Part shown: one piece after another, positions 59,291 to 64,000 of the stretch
Position numbering within the stretch: the first letter of the stretch is position 1
Layout: every line of letters begins with the position of its first letter
Notes under the pieces: generated by a model
Databases searched by the model: none
What the model was told of the DNA's origin: nothing
The model's input: only the letters and a program-made list of their open reading frames with translations
Origin: Synchiropus splendidus
Taxonomy: Eukaryota; Chordata; Actinopteri; Syngnathiformes; Callionymidae
DNA length: 64,000 bases
Direction: 5' to 3'
Assembly (NCBI RefSeq): GCF_027744825.2
Contig: NC_071345.1
Coordinates: 15,067,501 to 15,131,500, forward strand
Position numbers and translations under genes: made by a program

Positions 59291-60842
59291 CCCTCCGTGA
59301 GCTTCTCTGTACATCCAAACTGTGTCGCGAATATGCAATTAAAAATCAAACAGTAGCGTCATTTTGAAGATCTCAGCATCCGATACAGTTTAGGTGACTT
59401 CAAGGGAGAGAGGCACTTTGAGGCCCATAGAAAGAAACCGTGTCATTGCTCCGTGTCCCATTGAGATGTGCCAATGTTCAGGAAATCCATCCCACAGTTT
59501 ACAGTGAGCAAGTCCAATTTTCAGCAAGCAACTTGGAGCTCAGACTCAGACTGGATCAGCAATTTCAGGTTGGTCAAAAACATAAGTATCAGATAGTGGA
59601 TCAGATCAATCCCATCTTTGTGTGATTCTTGAGTTAAGAGAATTGGCAATATTAAATCCTAACCTTTGCTAACTATATACATTCAAGAATCTACTATGAC
59701 TATAATGACTAATGACTATATATTTCTACAAAAGTGGGCTCACATGAATGGTTAACATTTACATTAATTGACAAGCAGTGTTTGCAGTTTTGATTCAGAT
59801 CTGACTCACACATGATCATATGTGAGGAAGAGATGTGGCTGAGAACATGTCACTGATTTTTACTTGCTTAAACTACACAAACTAGACAAAACAAATACAT
59901 AGAACTTAAATAATGCAAATGCATATGAATGCCAAAGATCTGTGCCAGGTAAACTGATCATTTCTTCATGGTGACTTCGGAGCCTTTCGCAGAATCAGAA
60001 TTTACAGATGCGCTATTATTGTGACTGGGTCACTGAAAAGAAAACTTGCCATCCAAATTTTCACACAACGCACAGACAAAAAGTGTAATTTAGCAGTCAT
60101 TCAACAACAATACAACCATAAAGCTGTCAAGGTCCAATAAATGGTTCCGATTTGCAACTGATCCAAAAGAGCCTAATCCTCCACTTCATTTTAATCCTTT
60201 GTGCTGTTTCTGTAATTGAATTTCATCTCCAATAATTTCAAAATCCCACATTTGTGTGAGCTGTTACGGCACCAAATCCCTGGCTTTTTCCCTTGGTCTC
60301 CTCTTGTGGTTTCAGTCTGCCAAACATTCACTCACTACATGGAATAAAGTCAAAACAGGTCTCTCTTTGGTCATTCAAGCGCCGCCAAATCTTGACAAAT
60401 GGCGCTTTAATCAATGATCACAGCTGTGGGAGAAAGAATTCTTGTCATATCTCCTGTCTTAGCAGGTTAACATGGCGTACCTCGCCCTCTTCACAGCGAC
60501 AGCTGCACTGTGATTTGTTTGTGACGCCTATAGTCTCACATGCGAATTTGGCTTCAAAAACATTGCCTTAACTTAACCTCTCGACACAGACAGATCCAAA
60601 ACACACACAGCTTTAGGTTTAAAAACACCCTCATGTCCAGCGTTTCCAGCGTACACACTCTTCGTCCTGGCCCCTGAATGTATATTTTCTCTAATGGTGA
60701 TGAATTTGTACAATAACACATAACAGAGGCCTCACAGGACACACACACTTCAATGGCTTTAACCGCAATGTGTATACAACCCACTTAGAGAGAAGTGTGT
60801 GGTGAAGGAGCGAGGGAGCGTGAGGTAAAGTGGGGGTACAGT

Positions 60843-60862
60843 AATGTGTGTGTGTGTGTGAT
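60843..60862 (+). repeat. Short (GT)n run
   Basis: About ten GT units. Confidence 0.9.
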
Positions 60863-63569
60863 TTTAAAGTGGTGTAACAACAGAGCTCAGCGAGTCGACC
60901 GCCAGTGTGACAAAACCAAACAGATTTCAAGTGTGCGATAATGAAAGTTCTGTTGGTGTAAAAACAGTTGCAAAAATAGGACACAAAGATGAAGTTGTGA
61001 GAAAATTGATGAAAAATAATGATGAGACAGAAGGCGTCCATGATGGTCAAGTCACTATCAAATACACAACAATACATTTACATTGATATTCAATCTGAAG
61101 AAATTGTTTTGAAACTATCTTTTTCTGTTCTAGTTTTACTGTAGTCCCAGTTGTGTTGAGAGTATTTCTGGTAAACAAAGTGAAGCGCATTGAAATATCC
61201 TCAGTATTATCTATGTGTTGACTTTCTATTGAACCTGCCATTAAGCGGAACCAAAGTGGGTGGGCACTAACAAGAGTTACTTGGGCGGTAACATCACACA
61301 GGCAACATGATTAGTCGCACCGATATACTGAAAACATTTGTTGCTTCATTGGAACCATTTGTTTTCATCCAACAATCAAGCATGCGACAACTTTAGACGA
61401 TGAGGAGACAGAAGACGAATACATCGAATACATCTGTCTCACGGCAGAGCGACCAACGCATATATTTAATTTAGTTGAACATAATTTACAATACTTCCAC
61501 GACTTCCTTCTCATTTCGTAAACAGAAAAACGCGACACACGCACCAATGATGTCACGGTTCGTGAGCTCCAACCAAGTTTTTTTCTCTGTCTGAACACGC
61601 CGGCTAGTTCAAAATTGCGGTCGTCTTTTTCATGACATGCTGCCGATGCTGATGAAAATCGCCTCGGAAAGCGAAGCATGTTCTTCAAATTGTAATGTGT
61701 CACTATTTCCAGTCCACTTAAACATGGCAGATATTAGATGCCTTAGGAGAGAGAACCCTGGGGGAAGTAATGGAGTTACCCTAAAAAAGTTAATCATAAG
61801 GCACGAATAAATATGTAATCGATTAACATATGCAAGTTATTGACCTTTGAGAGGAAACTAGAGCAAACTCCACACAGAACGTCTGGAACATAGTGAAGAC
61901 GAATGAATGTCAATGAATCCTGATAGTGACAATTCAAAGCTTCAAAAAAGACTCTCAAATCTTAGAGTGTTAACCATCAAGTCATGCATTGAATCCAACA
62001 ATATTTTTGGTCTCAGTGAGGAGTTTTCACTTCTGACCAGATGAAGTTGGACGAGCGTGAAAACAAGACAAAGTCTCCTGACGCTTCCAGTGGCTTAACG
62101 TGTTTGATGACAGACAAACTGAAGACAAAACGCCCTGTTGGGAAGGCAGCTGCCTTGCCCTCCAGGCCCAGGACGTTCTCCCTGGAGGAATGGTCCTGGA
62201 GTCACTCCACTTCTCTCCTCCTGTCTGCCTCCACCACCCCTCCCTGACCATTCAAATTCAATCAGAGCCCTCAGTGTTGCAACAGCTTTTCTGGGTTTGG
62301 ACCACGTCCCCGTCATCACTATGGTGATGGCTGCTTTACAAACAAAGAAAAATAAATTCAGCATGTCCCACAAATGTAACAAAAGATTAAATCTGCCTAA
62401 TCCAGCGCCCCTAATTTGCTGTCCCTCCTTGTTCCAAATCTAAAACCAAGTGGTACTTTTGCGTATTTTATGAGGGTGAACAAGCAGTGTGAGTAGATAA
62501 AGGGTTGCTCGTATCAAAAAGACATAATTCCATTTGAATATTTCTGGTGTATTATCTCCTAATGGATACCGTTTGTGCGCCTACATTAATGCAAAGGTAG
62601 TTGCTTGATGTAAATAAATGAGGAGGGTGATCCAGGTCAGATTTGAACCACATGTTGGATCTGAAAATATAGTGCAGGTATACTTCATCAGATGTGTGTG
62701 TGTGTGTGGGCGTCAGGCCAGCAGATCATGAACTGCTTCATGCTCAGTGACAGATACCTGGATCGCACCCTGGATAAGTAAAGACACCAGATTAAGTGTC
62801 TTCTGATGTGGTGACACGTAAGATCAGCCACATTAACTTCAGAAGTGATCACTCACCTCTTGCTTTTGTAGATGGCTGGCAGGATACAACAGCTACCATG
62901 ATCTGTGGTAATGACATACTGCTTTGTCAATCTCACAGATACTTTGCCTTGAACAAACATGGCATCTGTTTTCAGTTTGCCGTTTTGGAGATTTGCAGCC
63001 TTGTGTGTCCGTGTAAAAACGGATGACGCACGGCTTTCTGCAAGACCGAATGATGCCACTGTTTTGACTCCATCAGTCGATTTCCCTTGGCAACTATAAA
63101 GGACAATGCATCAACTTGTAACACGAAAGAACTCATTTACCCCAAAATGTTGGGTAAAAACTGTCCAATGAACTGGCATAGATGCTTCATGGATAAATGT
63201 GATCTCAGTGTGTTTTGGAATCATAGGGGTGATTTGTTCCTCTGCTCTATTTTTTTAAGATCTACAAACCAGTCTCCTCACCTTCTGGAGGCGGGTCACT
63301 CAATGGAAACTGCCTCTATGACTGAAGACTTTCAAAGGTCCTGTCTTGAGCTCTCTCTGTTGCATTTGACACCACCGGATCCTTCAATATCTGGGTGTCT
63401 CTTGCATTAACTTTGCACATACACCATGTAACCTGGTGAGGTTCTATAGCTGAGCCCCATAGGCTTTGCTCTGCTGTAGGTCCTGTACTTTTCTCATTGC
63501 ACACAAACTCACTTGGATTGGTCACTAGCTCAAACTTGGGAGGACTGAGTAGTTGCGTCTTCCAGTAAT

Positions 63570-63800
63570 GGGCTATCCCAACCAAAACCTCGGCATCACC
63601 CTTGACAGCTTGGTGGTCAACCCTTCACTCACTGCAAAAAATCTGGGTGTGATACATTATCACAAACTGACAGAATTGACAGCTAACATGAGCAGCCTAC
63701 GCCCCAGTCTGACCTAGAAGGAGGCACAAATTCTGGTTTAATCTCTTGTCATCTCCTGTCTTGGCTTGTGTGGCTGGTTATGGCGTCAAGTACTTGAAGG
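63570..63800 (+). mobile_element. L2/CR1-like LINE fragment
   Basis: Plus-strand frames give NLGITLDSLVVNPSLTA, KNLGVI, RPSLT, then EAQILV and SLVISCLGLCG. These correspond to the C-terminal blocks of L2/CR1-type reverse transcriptases (RNLGVTLD, RPFLT, EAAQxLVQALVISRLDYCN). Stops and deletions are present, so it is inactive. It may continue to the window edge. Confidence 0.6.
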
Positions 63801-64000
63801 CAACACTGGTTTCAGGGTCAACTTGGGTGTTTACAGCGCGGAAAGATCTGTTGATTATTCATACAGGAAATGAATGAGCAACATTTTCCCCTGTTTTTAT
63901 GACTTTAAAAACATCACTGAACCATTCAACTGAACAAAGGCACCAGGTGAGAACTTTTGAATGAGACCCACTAAATCTATAGAAAACTGAGGTCAGCCAC

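Noticed and set aside
62027..62443. Overlapping frames with proline/serine-rich content near 62.1-62.4 kb
   Set aside because: Frames on both strands overlap, with no recognised domain or splice context. Could be an old repeat but not supportable.

Overview
This is a teleost fish nuclear genome window. It has interrupted, vertebrate-like genes, short introns, CpG-rich promoters, long CA/TCTA/AT microsatellites and several fish-type dispersed repeats (RTE-type LINE pieces, a hAT-type element, MITEs and SINE-like copies). Three protein genes can be supported. Their order and relative strands, TBC1D31 (minus), DERL1 (plus), ZHX2 (minus), then a long gene-poor tract, match the human 8q24.13 neighbourhood read in reverse, where HAS2 lies beyond ZHX2.

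Layout: 1-1190 holds the four 5'-most coding exons of tbc1d31 (minus; the gene continues off the left edge). 1191-2111 is a shared head-to-head promoter with a ZNF143-like site, CCAAT, CRE, E2F-like and UPRE-like sequences. 2112-5513 is the complete eight-exon derl1 gene (252 aa), whose introns and 3' flank carry dispersed repeats. 5514-12239 is intergenic or zhx2 3'UTR. 12240-20293 is the complete zhx2 coding region on the minus strand (885 aa), in eleven coding exons. 20294 to about 39365 is most simply a large 5'UTR intron leading back to a CpG-rich promoter at about 38.7-39.9 kb. From about 39.9 kb to the end there is no convincing protein gene, only repeats, microsatellites and a few stretches that look like conserved non-coding sequence.

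The genes do not form a pathway. TBC1D31 is a WD40/TBC centrosomal-satellite scaffold, Derlin-1 is a membrane component of ER-associated degradation, and ZHX2 is a zinc-finger/homeobox transcriptional repressor. Their association is an old syntenic block.

The most interesting points are the zhx2 coding sequence broken into eleven exons (a single coding exon in mammals, from memory); an 81-nt zhx2 intron whose two splice sites sit in identical 13-bp direct repeats; a UPRE-type element just upstream of derl1; a possible divergent first exon opposite the zhx2 promoter; and an insertion in the derl1 3' flank bounded by 41-bp near-perfect direct repeats. I found no prokaryotic-style or defence-like novel system here.
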